A stretch of DNA of 48,022 bases, taken from assembly GCF_014698445.1 (NCBI RefSeq), contig NZ_JACJSZ010000023.1, positions 1 through 48,022 of the forward strand, given 5' to 3'. The notes below the pieces were generated by a model. The model was not told where the DNA came from and did not search any database. It saw nothing but the letters and a program-made list of their open reading frames with translations. Positions 25,267-34,084 of this stretch are shown here, piece after piece. The position numbers and the translations under genes were made by a program. Source of the stretch: Microcystis elabens FACHB-917 (lineage in GTDB: Bacteria > Cyanobacteriota > Cyanobacteriia > PCC-6307 > Cyanobiaceae). The first letter of the stretch is position 1. Each line of letters starts with the position of its first letter.

Positions 25267-26603
25267 GCCCGAGCGGCAAGACCGAGAGGGGACTGGTCGG
25301 CGTCCTGGCCCTGCCGGGGTTCCAGCGACTCTGGATCGGCCAGGTGTTCTCCCAGCTGGCGGACAAGTTCTACATCGTGCTGATGGTGTTCCTGATCGCC
25401 CAGTACTGGGTGACGGACTCGCCGCAGAACAACCCCGCCCTCGCCGAGGCGGCCGCGGCCATCCGGATGGGCTTCGAGACAAGGGCCCAGATGATCACCC
25501 TGCTGGCCACCGGCATCTACGTGGCCAACACCATCCCGGCCATGCTGCTGGGGACGGTGGCCGGGGTCTGGGCCGACCGCTGGCCGAAGCGCACCGTGAT
25601 GGTGGCCTCCAACGGCCTGAGGGCCGCTCTGGTGATGCTGGCCCCCCTGTGCCTGCTGCCGGGCCCGGTGTGGCTGGGGTTGAGCTGGGGCTACTGGGCC
25701 CTGGTGGCCATGACCTTCTGCGAGTCGGTGCTCACCCAGTTCTTCGCCCCGGCGGAGCAGGCGGCCATCCCCCTGCTGGTGAGCAGCCCCCAGCTGCTCG
25801 CCGCCAATTCCGTCTATCAGGCCACCAGCATGGCGGCCACCATCGTCGGTTTCGCCCTGGGCGACCCGATCCTGCGCCTGCTGCGCACCCTGCTGGCCCA
25901 GGTGGGCATCCCCGGCGGCGAATTCGTGCTGCTGCCCCTTTGCTACGGCGCCGCGGCCGTGGCCATCGCCGGGATCGTGATCCCCGAACCGCCGCGGGTG
26001 CCGCGTTCGATCTCCGTCTGGGAGGAGATCGGTGAAGGGGTGCAGGTGCTGCGGGAGCGGCCCAACGTGCGCAGCGCCATGATCCAGCTGGTGCTGCTCT
26101 ACAGCCTGCTGGCGGCCCTCTACGTGCTGGCGATCAGCCTGGCGGCGGCGATCGGCGGGCTCGGTCCCACCCGTTTCGGCGTGCTGCTGGCGATGAGCGG
26201 GGTGGGCCTGGCCCTGGGGGCCCTGGCCATGGCCCAGCTGGGCGAACGCTTCAGCCGCCGCGGCCTGGCCAGCGCGGGGCTCGGCACCATCGCCTGGTGC
26301 CTGGTGCTGCTGGGTCAGCTGCGGGGCCACCTGGTGTTCACCCTGCTGCTCTGCGGCCTGCTGGGGGTGGGAGCGGCCCTGCTGGCGATCCCCGCCCAGA
26401 CCACCATCCAGGAAGACACCCCGGAGAACCAGCGCGGCCGGGTGTTCGGCCTGCAGAACAACCTGATCAACATCGCCCTCAGCCTGCCCCTGGTGCTGGC
26501 GGGCACCGTGGTGAGCCGCTACGGGCTGCTGCCCGTGCTCTGGGGTCTGGCGGCCATCGCCGCCATCGCCGCCCTGAGCGAACGCCCCTGGCGCCGCAGC
26601 TGA
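25263..26603 (+). CDS. MFS transporter
   Basis: About 446 residues with roughly 11-12 membrane helices. The family signature between helices 2 and 3 reads GTVAGVWADRWPKRTVMVAS, and a second loop has QLGERFSRRGLASAGL. The sequence type is that of the drug/metabolite efflux branch (MFS_3-like), with LPGFQRLWIGQVFSQLADKF at the start; the substrate is unknown. ATG 25263 overlaps the recO stop codon (ATGA), consistent with coupling. An open frame begins at 25173 inside recO but is unlikely to be used. Confidence 0.88.
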   Translation: MSPSGKTERGLVGVLALPGFQRLWIGQVFSQLADKFYIVLMVFLIAQYWVTDSPQNNPALAEAAAAIRMGFETRAQMITLLATGIYVANTIPAMLLGTVAGVWADRWPKRTVMVASNGLRAALVMLAPLCLLPGPVWLGLSWGYWALVAMTFCESVLTQFFAPAEQAAIPLLVSSPQLLAANSVYQATSMAATIVGFALGDPILRLLRTLLAQVGIPGGEFVLLPLCYGAAAVAIAGIVIPEPPRVPRSISVWEEIGEGVQVLRERPNVRSAMIQLVLLYSLLAALYVLAISLAAAIGGLGPTRFGVLLAMSGVGLALGALAMAQLGERFSRRGLASAGLGTIAWCLVLLGQLRGHLVFTLLLCGLLGVGAALLAIPAQTTIQEDTPENQRGRVFGLQNNLINIALSLPLVLAGTVVSRYGLLPVLWGLAAIAAIAALSERPWRRS

Positions 26604-26654
26604 AGGCCCGCCCAGCGCTGCTACATTCCGCTGTTGCATGGGGCCATACAGGTG

Positions 26655-27839
26655 ATGCACATTGCCTGGCTGGGAAAGAAATCTCCGTTCTGCGGCAACG
26701 TCACCTACGGCCTCAGCACCACCGAAGCCCTGCGGCGGCGCGGCCATGCGGTGAGTTTCATTCACTTCGACACGCCCACCCCCTCCCTGGGGCGGCCGGA
26801 TCCCGGGGGCGGCGAGGCGGAGGCGTCGGGGAAGCCGGAGACCAACCCCGAGGTGGCCCTTCCCTACCTGGTCAAGTCGCAGGTCTACACGATCCCGTCC
26901 CCGGGGGCCCAGCGGGAGCTGCGGGAGTCCCTGGAGCGGCTGCAGCCCGATCTGGTGCACGCCAGCCTCACCCTCTCCCCCCTCGACTTCCGCCTGCCCG
27001 ACCTGTGCCAGCAGCTGGGTCTGCCCCTGGTCGCCACGTTCCATCCCCCCTTCGACGCCGGGCTGCGCAACCTCACCGCCGGCACCCAGCAGCTCACCTA
27101 CCAGCTGTATGCCCCCTCCCTGGCGAAGTTCGACCGGGTGATCGTCTTCTCCGAGCTGCAGGCCGAGGTATTGGTGCGGCTGGGGGTGCGGCGCGAGCGG
27201 CTGGCGGTGATCCCCAACGGCGTCGACACCGACACCTGGGCCCCGGCCGCCCCGGGCGGTGAACCCGAGCTGGCCCAGCTGCGTCTCCGGATGGGCGGCC
27301 GTCGCGTCTTCCTCTACATGGGGCGCGTGGCCACCGAGAAGAACGTCGAGGCCCTGCTGAAGGCCTGGCGCCTGGTGCGCCCCCAGGGCTGTGTGCTGGT
27401 GATCGTGGGCGACGGACCGCTGCGCCCCTCGCTGCAGAGCGGCACGGAGTCGGACGTGATCTGGTGGGGCTACGAGGCCAGCCGTGCCCGACGGGTGGCG
27501 CTGCTGCAGCTCGCCGAGGTGTTCCTGCTGCCCTCCCTAGTGGAGGGGCTCTCCCTGGCCCTGCTGGAGGCCATGGCCTGCGGCACCGCCTGCGTGGCTA
27601 CCGATGCCGGCGCCGACGGGGAGGTGCTGGAGGGGGGGGCCGGCATCGTGATCAGCACCCAGGGCGTCACCACCCAGCTGCGCACCCTCCTGCCGGTGCT
27701 GCGCGACCAGCCGGTGCTCACGGCCGAGCTGGGGCGCCGGGCTCGCCAGCGGGCCATGGAGCGTTACACCCTCCCCGGAAACATCGATGCGCTGGAGCGG
27801 CTCTACGGCGACCTCTGCCCGCAGCCGGTGGCGGTCTGA
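26655..27839 (+). CDS. GT4-family glycosyltransferase
   Basis: About 394 residues with the GT-B layout: an N-terminal acceptor half starting MHIAWLGKKSPFCGNVTYGL and a C-terminal donor half beginning near RRVFLYMGRVATEKNVEAL, with VIVGDGPLRPSL and LPSLVEGLSLALLEAMACG. The Glu pair of the latter (E-x7-E type) is the nucleotide-sugar binding mark of GT4. Substrates are unknown. An ATG at 26655, just after GGTG, is chosen; a GTG three bases earlier is equivalent. It stands about 50 bases downstream of the MFS gene on the same strand. Confidence 0.88.
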   Translation: MHIAWLGKKSPFCGNVTYGLSTTEALRRRGHAVSFIHFDTPTPSLGRPDPGGGEAEASGKPETNPEVALPYLVKSQVYTIPSPGAQRELRESLERLQPDLVHASLTLSPLDFRLPDLCQQLGLPLVATFHPPFDAGLRNLTAGTQQLTYQLYAPSLAKFDRVIVFSELQAEVLVRLGVRRERLAVIPNGVDTDTWAPAAPGGEPELAQLRLRMGGRRVFLYMGRVATEKNVEALLKAWRLVRPQGCVLVIVGDGPLRPSLQSGTESDVIWWGYEASRARRVALLQLAEVFLLPSLVEGLSLALLEAMACGTACVATDAGADGEVLEGGAGIVISTQGVTTQLRTLLPVLRDQPVLTAELGRRARQRAMERYTLPGNIDALERLYGDLCPQPVAV

Positions 27840-27892
27840 GCGACGGGCCCAGCCCTGTCGCGGCGCTGCCGATCGGCGGGGATGGCGTCAAG

Positions 27893-28351
27893 ATGAGGCG
27901 AGGTACCGGGAGCGATGAACTCACTCCTTCCCCCCAGGTCGTCGTCGGCTCCGACGGGACGGTTGCCGCCCGGCCCACCGTGTCCATCGTCGACGATGAC
28001 CCCCATATCTGGGCGATGGTGGCCGAGGAGCTGGCGGACTCCGGCTGCGAGGTGGTGGCCCTGACCAACGGGAAGGAGCTTGGGGCCATGCTGGCCGGGG
28101 GAGGCATCGATCTGGTCCTCCTCGACGTGCAGATGCATGACTGCGACGGCATCGAGTGCCTGCGCGAGCTGCGTGGAGGGGGGTGCACCGTCCCGGTGGT
28201 CATCTTCACCTCCCTCAACGACCCGGAACGGCGCCGCCAGGCCCGTGAGGCCGGGGCCGACGACTACGTGCTCAAGCACCAGCTCCTCGACAGGCTGCCC
28301 GACCTGCTGGAACGGCTGCTGCCCAGGAGGCGCGAGAGCCACCGCCTGTGA
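27893..28351 (+). CDS. single-domain response regulator
   Basis: About 152 residues. A receiver domain is clear: VSIVDDDPHIW with the acidic pair, LVLLDVQMHDCDG with the phospho-acceptor Asp, VVIFTSLND with the conserved Thr, and ADDYVLKHQLLDRLP with the Lys. No output domain follows, so it works through protein contact or phosphotransfer. ATG 27893 adds about 30 weakly ordered residues before the domain; later starts are possible. The stop codon overlaps the GTG of the histidine kinase, so the two are one operon, but the kinase is frameshifted. Confidence 0.85.
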   Translation: MRRGTGSDELTPSPQVVVGSDGTVAARPTVSIVDDDPHIWAMVAEELADSGCEVVALTNGKELGAMLAGGGIDLVLLDVQMHDCDGIECLRELRGGGCTVPVVIFTSLNDPERRRQAREAGADDYVLKHQLLDRLPDLLERLLPRRRESHRL

Positions 28352-29846
28352 CCACCCACCCACCGCCGGCCCCTCCGACCGGGGCCCCTCACCGGGGCTG
28401 GCGACAGCGTCTGTTCGGAAGCCTGCTGGGCCAGCTCCGACTGGCGGCCTTCAGCTCCGTCCTCCAGGGGTTCAGCGCCGCCTCCGCCTTCACCCTCTTC
28501 ATCAACCGGGACTGCCTGCTGCATCACCGGCACCATGGTGAGCGGCTGGCGGCGGGCTCGCTGTCCGACGCGCTCGATCGGCTCGTCGGCGATCCCTCCG
28601 CCGCCCACACCGACCACCTGCGCGGGGAGCTGGAGCGCCGCAGTGACCAGGAGCGATTCTTCTGGGTGCGGCACGGAGATGGCTCCCTGGTGCTGCCCAG
28701 GCCCGGCGCCGGCGAGGCCGCGGCCCTTCCCGGCCTGGTCGGACAGGCCATGGACGCGCACGGCAGAGCCTGGTCTGTCCGATCCTTCACGCCCCTGCTG
28801 ATCGGCACGGATCGCCGCCTGGTGAGGGATCCGCAGGGCAACAGCTTTCTCACCTACACCCTGCACCGCTCCCCCGGAGGCAGTCAGCTCTGGGTCGCCG
28901 AGGACATCAGCAGCAATGTCGCCAGCCTGCGCAGCATGCTGCTGGGGCTGGCGGTGGTGTGGATCCTGATCCTGGTGTTCACCCTGGTGGCGATCTCCGT
29001 GCTCACCCGCCGCCTGCTCCAGCCGCTGCGGGATCTCCATCGCATGGCCGCCGGCGTCACCACCGAAAGCCTGGCCAGCAGCCATCTCAAGCTCGACATG
29101 GCGCCCCTGGAGGTGGAGGAGCTCGCCCAGTCCTTCAACGGCCTGCTCGACCGGCTGGCCATGGCCTGGAGCCAGCAGCGGCACTTTGTGGGGATCGTCT
29201 CCCATGAGCTTCGCAATCCCCTGATGATCATCGGCGGCTACCTGCGGCGCCTGCAGCGCCGCGGCCAGAACCTGGATCCGGAGCAGATGCGCGCCCTCGC
29301 CACCACCGAGGCCGAGACCCATCGCATCACCCGCATGCTCAACGACCTGCTGGATCTTTCCCGCAGCGAGTCGGGCCAACTGCAGATGGTGCTGGCCCCG
29401 GTGGCGGTGGATGAGGTGCTGACCACCGCCTGCGACCTGGCCCGGAGCCAGCTGTCACGCCCGCTGCTGCTCACCCTGCCGGAGGAGGCCGCCGAGGGGC
29501 CGATCCGTGCGGTGGCCGAGAGCGATCGCCTCCAGCAGGTGCTGCTGAACCTGATCGAGAACGCCGACAAGTACTCGCCGGCGGGTCGACCGATCAGCTT
29601 CGAGCTGACGGCGGACGGCGACGATCTCTGCATCACCGGCCGGGACCAGGGCATCGGCATCCCGCCGGAGGACGTGCCCAAGGTGTTCGATCGCTTCCAC
29701 CGCGGCCGCAATGCCATCGAGCATGAGCGGGCCTCGGGCTGTCGGTGGTCAAACTGCTGGTGGAGGCCATGGGGGGCTCCATCGACGTCGACAGCGAGAT
29801 CGGCGTGGGAAGCCGGTTCCACATCCACCTGCCGGCGGCCCCGTAA
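28348..29846 (+). pseudogene. sensor histidine kinase, frameshifted in its G2 box
   Basis: Starts at a GTG that overlaps the response-regulator stop. The first frame codes an N-terminal membrane segment near 30-50, an extracytoplasmic sensor of about 150 residues, a second membrane segment (LGLAVVWILILVFTLVAISV), a HAMP domain, the phospho-acceptor H box FVGIVSHELRNPL, the N box LLNLIENADKYSP and the G1 box RDQGIGIPP with F box VFDRFHRGRN. At 29727-29739 the frame changes: [16 protein letters not shown] and the end ([14 protein letters not shown]) are read one base off, to TAA at 29844-29846. Without the shift it would be a complete kinase of about 500 residues. As it stands the ATP lid is cut and the frame runs on antisense to the next gene. 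Confidence 0.85.
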
Positions 29847-29853
29847 CCGCCGC

Positions 29854-31737
29854 TCAGTAACGCTCCGGTCGGGAGTCCTGCCAGTCGGGGGCGAACCCCT
29901 TCTGGCGCAGCAGGGCCACGGCCTCCTCCAGGCGCCGGCGGTCGAGCCGCCAGAGGCGATAGATGCCGGCGCGGGCGAGCTCGCTGGCGCCGAGATGGCG
30001 CCAGAACGGGGCTCGGGCGGTGGTCTGATCGATCACCACCAGCACGGTGGGCTGCTCCTGGGGGGTGCTGGGCCGCTGGCCCGCCCGCCGTTCCCGCCGC
30101 AACCGGTCCGCCAGGTTGAGGGGACCCTCCACGCCGATGCCCTCATAGAGCACCACCCGCCGGCCGTAGTAGTGCAGGGAGGGCTTGAGCACCCCCACCA
30201 TCGCCACCGGCTCCTGGGGACGGCCCTCGCGCTGCAGCGCCGCCGCCATGCGACGCACAGGCTCACCCCGCAGGCGATCGCCCACGCTCCACAGCGGCAC
30301 CAGGGCCCCCGGCACGAACAGGACCAGGGGCAGCTGCAGGGCCAGCAGTCGCAGCGGCGGACGGCGGCGGCGGGTGATCCAGCCCAGCAGGGCGGCCAGC
30401 AACCAGCAGGCAGCCACCACGGGTGCCAGGGGACTGCCCCGGAGTTCCTCCGCCAGCATGGGCATCTCTGGATCCTGGATCAGCGGCAGCCAGAGGGGAG
30501 CCGCCAGGAACACCAGGCCCAGCCCGCACGCCAGCAGCAGGCTGAGGCCCCAGGCCCAGCGGTCCCAGCGCCGGCTCCCTGCGCCGGACCAGGCCGTCCG
30601 GGCCGCCAGGGCGATCAGCAGGCCGGCGGCGGGGGTGGCCGGCAGCCAGTAGCTCGGCAGCTTGGTGGCGGCGGCGGTGAAGAACAGCAGGACCGCCAGG
30701 AGCCAGCAGGCGGCGAAACGGGCCAGGGAGGCGGCGGGGGGCTGGGGCCAGGTGGGGCACCAGGAGCGGCGCAGCGGTCCGATCGCCCGGGCCAGCCCCA
30801 CGAGCAGCAGTGGGGAGGCGGGCAGGCTGGCCACCAGCATCACCGGAACGAAGAACCACCAGGGCTGCAGGTGGCGGTTCACCACTTCGGTGAAGCGCTG
30901 GAGGTTGTGGTAGCCGAAGAAGCTGTCCCAGAAGGGCCGGCCCTCGCTGATCAGGGCCAGCACGTACCACGGGCCCGCCACCAGGGCGGTGAGCACCAGG
31001 CCCCGCAGCGGCCGCAGCCGCCGCCACAACCCGGCGATGTCGGCCTGGAGCCAGCCGAACAGCAGCAGGGTGAGGCCCAGAAGCACCACCGCCACCGGCC
31101 CCTTGGCCAGGACGGCCAGCCCGAGCACGGGCCACGGCAGCCACCAGCGCCGACTCGGATCGGCATAGGCCTGCCAGCAGAGCAGCAGCGCCAGGGCCAC
31201 CAGGCCGCTGAACAGGGAATCGCTCACCGCCGTGCGCCCCCAGGCGAGCACCAGGGGCGACAGGCTGAAGGCGAGTGCCGCGGTCAGGGCCGTCAGGCCC
31301 GGGCGCTCCAGCGCCGCTGCCGATGGGTGGCCGGCGGAGTCTGAGGCGGAGGCGGAGGCGGAGGCGGGCTGGGGCTGGGGCTGGGGCCAGCGCAGCAGGG
31401 TGTCGGCCAGGGCCAGCATGACGCCGATGGCGGCCAGGGCGGACGGGAAACGGGCGGCCCAGGTTCCGAGGGGGTTCCAGTGCGGCTGGCCGGGCAGGGC
31501 GTAGACAAGGCCCATCAGCCAGTACACGAGCGGCGGCTTGTCGTAGCGGGGCAGGCCGTTGACGCGGGGGATCAGCCAGTCACCCGTCTCCACCATGGCC
31601 CGCGCCGAGGCCGCGAACAGGGGCGGCGTCTCGTCCACCAGTCCGGTGCTGCCCAGCTGCCAGGCGAACAGCGCCAGGCCGAGGACCAGGGTGATCAGCA
31701 GCAGCCGGCGGCGCTGGCGGCGGGGCAGGGCGGGCAA
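29854..31737 (-). CDS. GT39-like polytopic membrane glycosyltransferase
   Basis: A 627-residue protein with about 12 membrane helices. The first loop contains GSTGLVDETPPLFA with Asp35-Glu36, the catalytic/metal site region of ArnT and protein O-mannosyltransferase relatives, then PRYDKPPLVYWLMGL, which matches the ArnT pattern YxKPPxxYW. Enzymes of this family move a sugar from a polyprenyl-phosphate donor to lipid or protein outside the cytoplasmic membrane. A loop after the third helix carries Pro-Gln and Ala-Ser repeats coded by hexanucleotide tandem repeats. The last 130 residues form a soluble domain. It is a full-length relative of the broken gene at 2998-4441, though not a close copy. 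Confidence 0.88.
   Translation of the reverse strand: MPALPRRQRRRLLLITLVLGLALFAWQLGSTGLVDETPPLFAASARAMVETGDWLIPRVNGLPRYDKPPLVYWLMGLVYALPGQPHWNPLGTWAARFPSALAAIGVMLALADTLLRWPQPQPQPASASASASDSAGHPSAAALERPGLTALTAALAFSLSPLVLAWGRTAVSDSLFSGLVALALLLCWQAYADPSRRWWLPWPVLGLAVLAKGPVAVVLLGLTLLLFGWLQADIAGLWRRLRPLRGLVLTALVAGPWYVLALISEGRPFWDSFFGYHNLQRFTEVVNRHLQPWWFFVPVMLVASLPASPLLLVGLARAIGPLRRSWCPTWPQPPAASLARFAACWLLAVLLFFTAAATKLPSYWLPATPAAGLLIALAARTAWSGAGSRRWDRWAWGLSLLLACGLGLVFLAAPLWLPLIQDPEMPMLAEELRGSPLAPVVAACWLLAALLGWITRRRRPPLRLLALQLPLVLFVPGALVPLWSVGDRLRGEPVRRMAAALQREGRPQEPVAMVGVLKPSLHYYGRRVVLYEGIGVEGPLNLADRLRRERRAGQRPSTPQEQPTVLVVIDQTTARAPFWRHLGASELARAGIYRLWRLDRRRLEEAVALLRQKGFAPDWQDSRPERY
31343..31384. repeat. 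two adjoining hexanucleotide tandem repeats inside the GT39 gene
   Basis: GAGGCG is repeated four times at 31343-31366 and GGCTGG three times at 31367-31384. On the coding (minus) strand they give a Pro-Gln stretch then an Ala-Ser stretch in a loop. Units of six bases keep the frame if the number changes. Confidence 0.9.
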
Positions 31738-31762
31738 ACCGGCTGGGCGAGTCGGAGGGAAC

Positions 31763-33028
31763 CTATCGCTCCCCCGCCGTTCGCTCCAGTGTCGTGGCCC
31801 CGGCCATCAGCCGGTCCACGAGCTCCAGCTGCCGCGGCAGGCAGACCCGGTTCAGATCGAAGCGCTCCACCACCGTCCGCCGAGCCTCCCGCCGCAGCCC
31901 GGCGTGACCGGCGGGGTCGGCCAGCACCGCCGCCAGCCGCTCGGCCAGGGCCCGGTGATCGAAGAAATCCACCAGCAGGCCGTTGCGGCCGTCCTCGATC
32001 ACGTCCTGCACCGGGGGGGTGGCCGAGCCGATCACCAGGGCCCCGCAGCTCATCGCCTCCAGAAGGCTCCAGCTGAGCACGAAGGGAACGGTGAGATAGA
32101 CGTGGCAGGCCGTGACCCGGAACAGCTCATGCAGCACCGGATGGGGCACCCGGCCGACGAAATGGACGCGGCGCCGGTCGAGGCTGTCGCCCAGCTCCCG
32201 CAGCATCGCCTCCTTCCAGCTGCCGCCGCCGGGGGGCGCGCTGCCGTAGCTCACCCCATCCCCACCCACGATCACGACGTGGGCACCGGGCCTGAGCCGC
32301 TGCAACCCGGGCAGCATGCGCATGAAGGTGTGGAAGCCGCGGTAGGGCTCCAGGTTGCGGGCCACGAAGCTCACCACCTCATCGCCGGGACCGAAACCGA
32401 GCCCGGCGCGCTGCAGCTGCAGGCGGGCGGGGCCCTGGGGGCTGATCGCCGCCGTGTCGATCCCCTCATGGATCACGCTGAGCCGCTGGCGGTAGGGGGC
32501 CGGCACGGTGCTGGCCTGCCAGGGGGTGGGGGCCAGCCCCCAGTCCAGGTCCTGGAGGGCCAGCAGCTGGGGGGCCCGCCGCAGGCGCAGGCGGGCCCGG
32601 GGGCGCCAGTCAGCGTCGGCGAACTCCGGGTCGAAGCCCACGTCGCCACCCACCAGCTGGTAGACGAACTCCACCTGGTGCAGGACCGGCACCGCCGGCA
32701 GGAGATCCTTCACCACCAGCAGTTCCCCCCAGCCCGGATGGCCGATCACCAGATCGGGCCGCAGGCCTTCGTTCAGGAGCGACTCCAGGCAGCTTGCCAC
32801 CGCCTCGGCCCGCAGGATCTTGGTCTGGAAATCGGCCGCCCAGGGGTGGCAGGGAGGCACCCCTCCGGGTGGCCGAGGCTGGTAGCGGTGCAGCGGGATG
32901 CCGGCAAGGGGCTGGCTGGTGGGGCCGCCGATGGCCACCACCCGGTCGCCGCGGGCCAGCAGGGCCGGCGCCATGTGCCGGTACTGGCCGGGAAAGTTCT
33001 GGTGGACGAAGAGGACCGTGCGGCTCAT
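31763..33028 (-). CDS. GT4-family glycosyltransferase
   Basis: A 421-residue GT-B protein. It begins MSRTVLFVHQNFPGQYRHMA, a start shared by a group of bacterial GT4 enzymes, and the donor half has VVSFVARNLEPYRGFHTFMR, VIVGGDGVSYGSAPPGGGSW and VPFVLSWSLLEAMSCGALVI with the Glu of the GT4 motif. Substrates are unknown; relatives are found in surface polysaccharide clusters. ATG 33028 overlaps the stop of the upstream EamA exporter (ATGA), so these genes are coupled. With the GT39 gene that follows it forms a minus-strand run of envelope-sugar genes. Confidence 0.87.
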   Translation of the reverse strand: MSRTVLFVHQNFPGQYRHMAPALLARGDRVVAIGGPTSQPLAGIPLHRYQPRPPGGVPPCHPWAADFQTKILRAEAVASCLESLLNEGLRPDLVIGHPGWGELLVVKDLLPAVPVLHQVEFVYQLVGGDVGFDPEFADADWRPRARLRLRRAPQLLALQDLDWGLAPTPWQASTVPAPYRQRLSVIHEGIDTAAISPQGPARLQLQRAGLGFGPGDEVVSFVARNLEPYRGFHTFMRMLPGLQRLRPGAHVVIVGGDGVSYGSAPPGGGSWKEAMLRELGDSLDRRRVHFVGRVPHPVLHELFRVTACHVYLTVPFVLSWSLLEAMSCGALVIGSATPPVQDVIEDGRNGLLVDFFDHRALAERLAAVLADPAGHAGLRREARRTVVERFDLNRVCLPRQLELVDRLMAGATTLERTAGER

Positions 33029-33987
33029 GGCGGCACCGGCTCCGAGTGCCCCTCCACCTGCCAGAGACGGCCGCGCTGGTTGATCAGCAGCACCGACAGC
33101 AGGGCCAGCACCGCCCCCAGCCACTGCAGCGGACCCAGCCGCTCGTCGAGCAGCAGCACCCCGCAGAGCACTGCGAACACCGGCGTCAGGAAGGTGAGGG
33201 CGGTGAAGCCGGTGAGGTCGCCGCTGCTGGCGAACCAGAAGAAGAGGCCGTAGGCCAGGGCACTGCCCAGCAGGGCCGCGTAGGCCATCAGGCCCCACTC
33301 CAGCGGGCTCCAGTGGGGCCAGAAGTTCACCGTTTCCGGGCGCAGCAGCGCCTCGCCGCCGGCCACCAGCACCAGAGGCATGCCCCCCAGGAGCATGTGC
33401 CAGCCGGTCACGGCGACCGGATCGCTGCGGCGGGTGGCGTAGCGGCAGAGCACGGTGCCCAGCGCCATCGCCGCCGCGGCCCCCAGCATCCAGGCTTCGC
33501 CGTGGCTCCAGGCCTGCCCCTGGAGCGCCGGTGGCCCCTGCAGCCACCAGTGCCGCAACACATCCCCTGGCAGGCCCAGGCAGAGGATGCCCAACAGGCC
33601 GATGAGCAGGCCCAGCCACCCCACCGGGTTGATCGCCTCGCCGAACAGGGTGCGGGCCAGCAGGGCCACCAGAAGGGGCTGGGAATCGATCAGCACCGAC
33701 CCCAGGCCCGCCCCGGTCTGGCCCAGCCCCCGGGCCAGGAGCCCCTGGAACAGGCTGCCGTCAACGGCGGCGAACAGCAGCAGCCAGGGCCAGTCGAGCG
33801 GGTCGATGCGCCAGGAACGTCCCAGCAGGCGGGCCGCCAGCAGCAGCACCAGCCCGGCCGGCAGCAGCCGCAGGCTGGCCAGCATGGCCGGCGATGCCCC
33901 CGGCAGCAGCGGCTTCATCGCCGCCATCGCCGTGCCCCAGAGGGCGAAGGGCAGGAGCATCAACACCCAGCGCAGGGTCCGGGGCAT
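33025..33987 (-). CDS. EamA/DMT-family transporter
   Basis: A 320-residue protein with about ten membrane helices arranged as two EamA repeats. The first starts RWVLMLLPFALWGTAMAAMK and includes LLPAGLVLLLAARLLG; the second has AMALGTVLCRYATRRSDPVA and ALTFLTPVFAVLCGVLLLDE, the Glu of the latter being typical of the family. EamA proteins export metabolites or act as exchangers; the substrate is not readable. ATG 33987 (MPRTLRW) is chosen because it places the first helix next to the start. It is transcribed away from sppA. Confidence 0.9.
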   Translation of the reverse strand: MPRTLRWVLMLLPFALWGTAMAAMKPLLPGASPAMLASLRLLPAGLVLLLAARLLGRSWRIDPLDWPWLLLFAAVDGSLFQGLLARGLGQTGAGLGSVLIDSQPLLVALLARTLFGEAINPVGWLGLLIGLLGILCLGLPGDVLRHWWLQGPPALQGQAWSHGEAWMLGAAAAMALGTVLCRYATRRSDPVAVTGWHMLLGGMPLVLVAGGEALLRPETVNFWPHWSPLEWGLMAYAALLGSALAYGLFFWFASSGDLTGFTALTFLTPVFAVLCGVLLLDERLGPLQWLGAVLALLSVLLINQRGRLWQVEGHSEPVPP

Positions 33988-34084
33988 GGGGTGTGCGTCC
34001 TGGGGCGGCGGTGAAGGAACGGAAGGCGGCGGGCAGGCCCCTCCGGGCCTTCTTTTTAAGATCCAGCCACCGCGCATCTCCACA

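Noticed and set aside
25191-27044. Minus-strand open frame of 617 codons
   Set aside because: Antisense to the recO, MFS and glycosyltransferase genes; composition is that of a shadow frame.
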